Made by a program: the position numbers and the translations under genes | Source: Pterobdella sp. o SKG-2022 | Taxonomy: Eukaryota; Annelida; Clitellata; Hirudinida; Piscicolidae | Direction: 5' to 3' | DNA length: 64,000 nucleotides | Assembly (NCBI GenBank): GCA_964035795.1 | Contig: OZ038320.1 | Coordinates: 27,845,705-27,909,704 of the forward strand | Notes under the pieces: model-generated | Told to the model about the DNA's origin: nothing | Databases searched by the model: none | The model's input: the letters and a program-made list of their open reading frames with translations, nothing else | Part shown: positions 63,668 through 64,000 of the stretch, one piece after another | How the letters are laid out: every line of letters starts with the position of its first letter | Numbering within the stretch: the stretch's first letter is position 1

Positions 63668-64000
63668 GTTGGTTTGTTAGTGAAAAGTTTATATAGTTTA
63701 AATACATACAGTTTATATGGTTCAAATTTACACGGGTCTATTCAACTAGTTTTAGATGTGTCGATCTTGTATGCATGTTTTATATATTGTTGTGTGTGTT
63801 GGCGAAAAGTTTATTTATTTGATTTGAGATTTCTGTTCACAGTGCTATTTATATATGTGTTATGTATTATTGGTCTTTTGATGATGGAAAGTTTATAATA
63901 TTCCAATTATGATAGCACTCTATGTGTTACGCATAGTAGAAATACTAGATACTTTATGTGCAATTCATTCAAATATGTATCTTGTCAAGATATTATCCTA

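Overview
The window is eukaryotic, metazoan nuclear DNA: strongly AT-rich, full of microsatellites, with multi-exon genes whose conserved protein exons are bounded by GT/AG splice sites. I reconstructed nine genes by joining exons that keep phase and match known families. The engrailed-class homeobox gene proves an animal. The compact introns, simple repeats and short repeated motifs suggest a lophotrochozoan, perhaps an annelid such as a leech, but the species is an inference I cannot prove from the sequence.

Layout: PHF5A (-, 192-2147) lies head-to-head with ZCCHC24 (+, 3469-12685), whose 7 kb third intron is filled with simple repeats, including a ~1.07 kb tract of the tetranucleotide GTAA. 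About 8 kb without a recognisable gene follows (12686-20697). The RNA polymerase III subunit RPC7 (-, 20698-22233) is head-to-head with a p24/TMED cargo receptor (+, 22624-23634). A decayed non-LTR retrotransposon 3' fragment (24391-24907) precedes a nucleoredoxin gene (+, 25673-29059). NUBP2 (-, 29969-32971) is head-to-head with a V-ATPase a-subunit gene (+, 33506-48472, at least 24 exons). The introns of that gene hold a piggyBac-type transposon with intact TTAA flanks, a 32-bp minisatellite of about 31 copies, and a pure CT tract. After a 6.3 kb gene-free stretch comes engrailed (-, 54756-60128). The window ends in the 5' exons of a probable plexin-domain-containing (PLXDC/TEM7-like) gene (+, 62133 onward, incomplete).

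The genes are functionally unrelated housekeeping or developmental genes: splicing (PHF5A), Pol III transcription, ER-Golgi traffic, redox control, cytosolic Fe-S assembly, vacuolar acidification and segment patterning. They do not form an operon-like system. The main organisational feature is that eight of the nine genes form four divergent pairs separated by 0.39-2.0 kb, so shared promoters are plausible. No rRNA, tRNA or CRISPR was found. The most unusual signals are the GTAA array, which makes hundreds of 5' splice-site-like hexamers on the sense strand of ZCCHC24; the piggyBac element with its thrice-repeated palindrome; a near-perfect 70-bp foldback at 62670-62844; a phase-preserving candidate cassette exon in the V-ATPase gene; and a V-ATPase intron made of CT repeats that stays open when retained.
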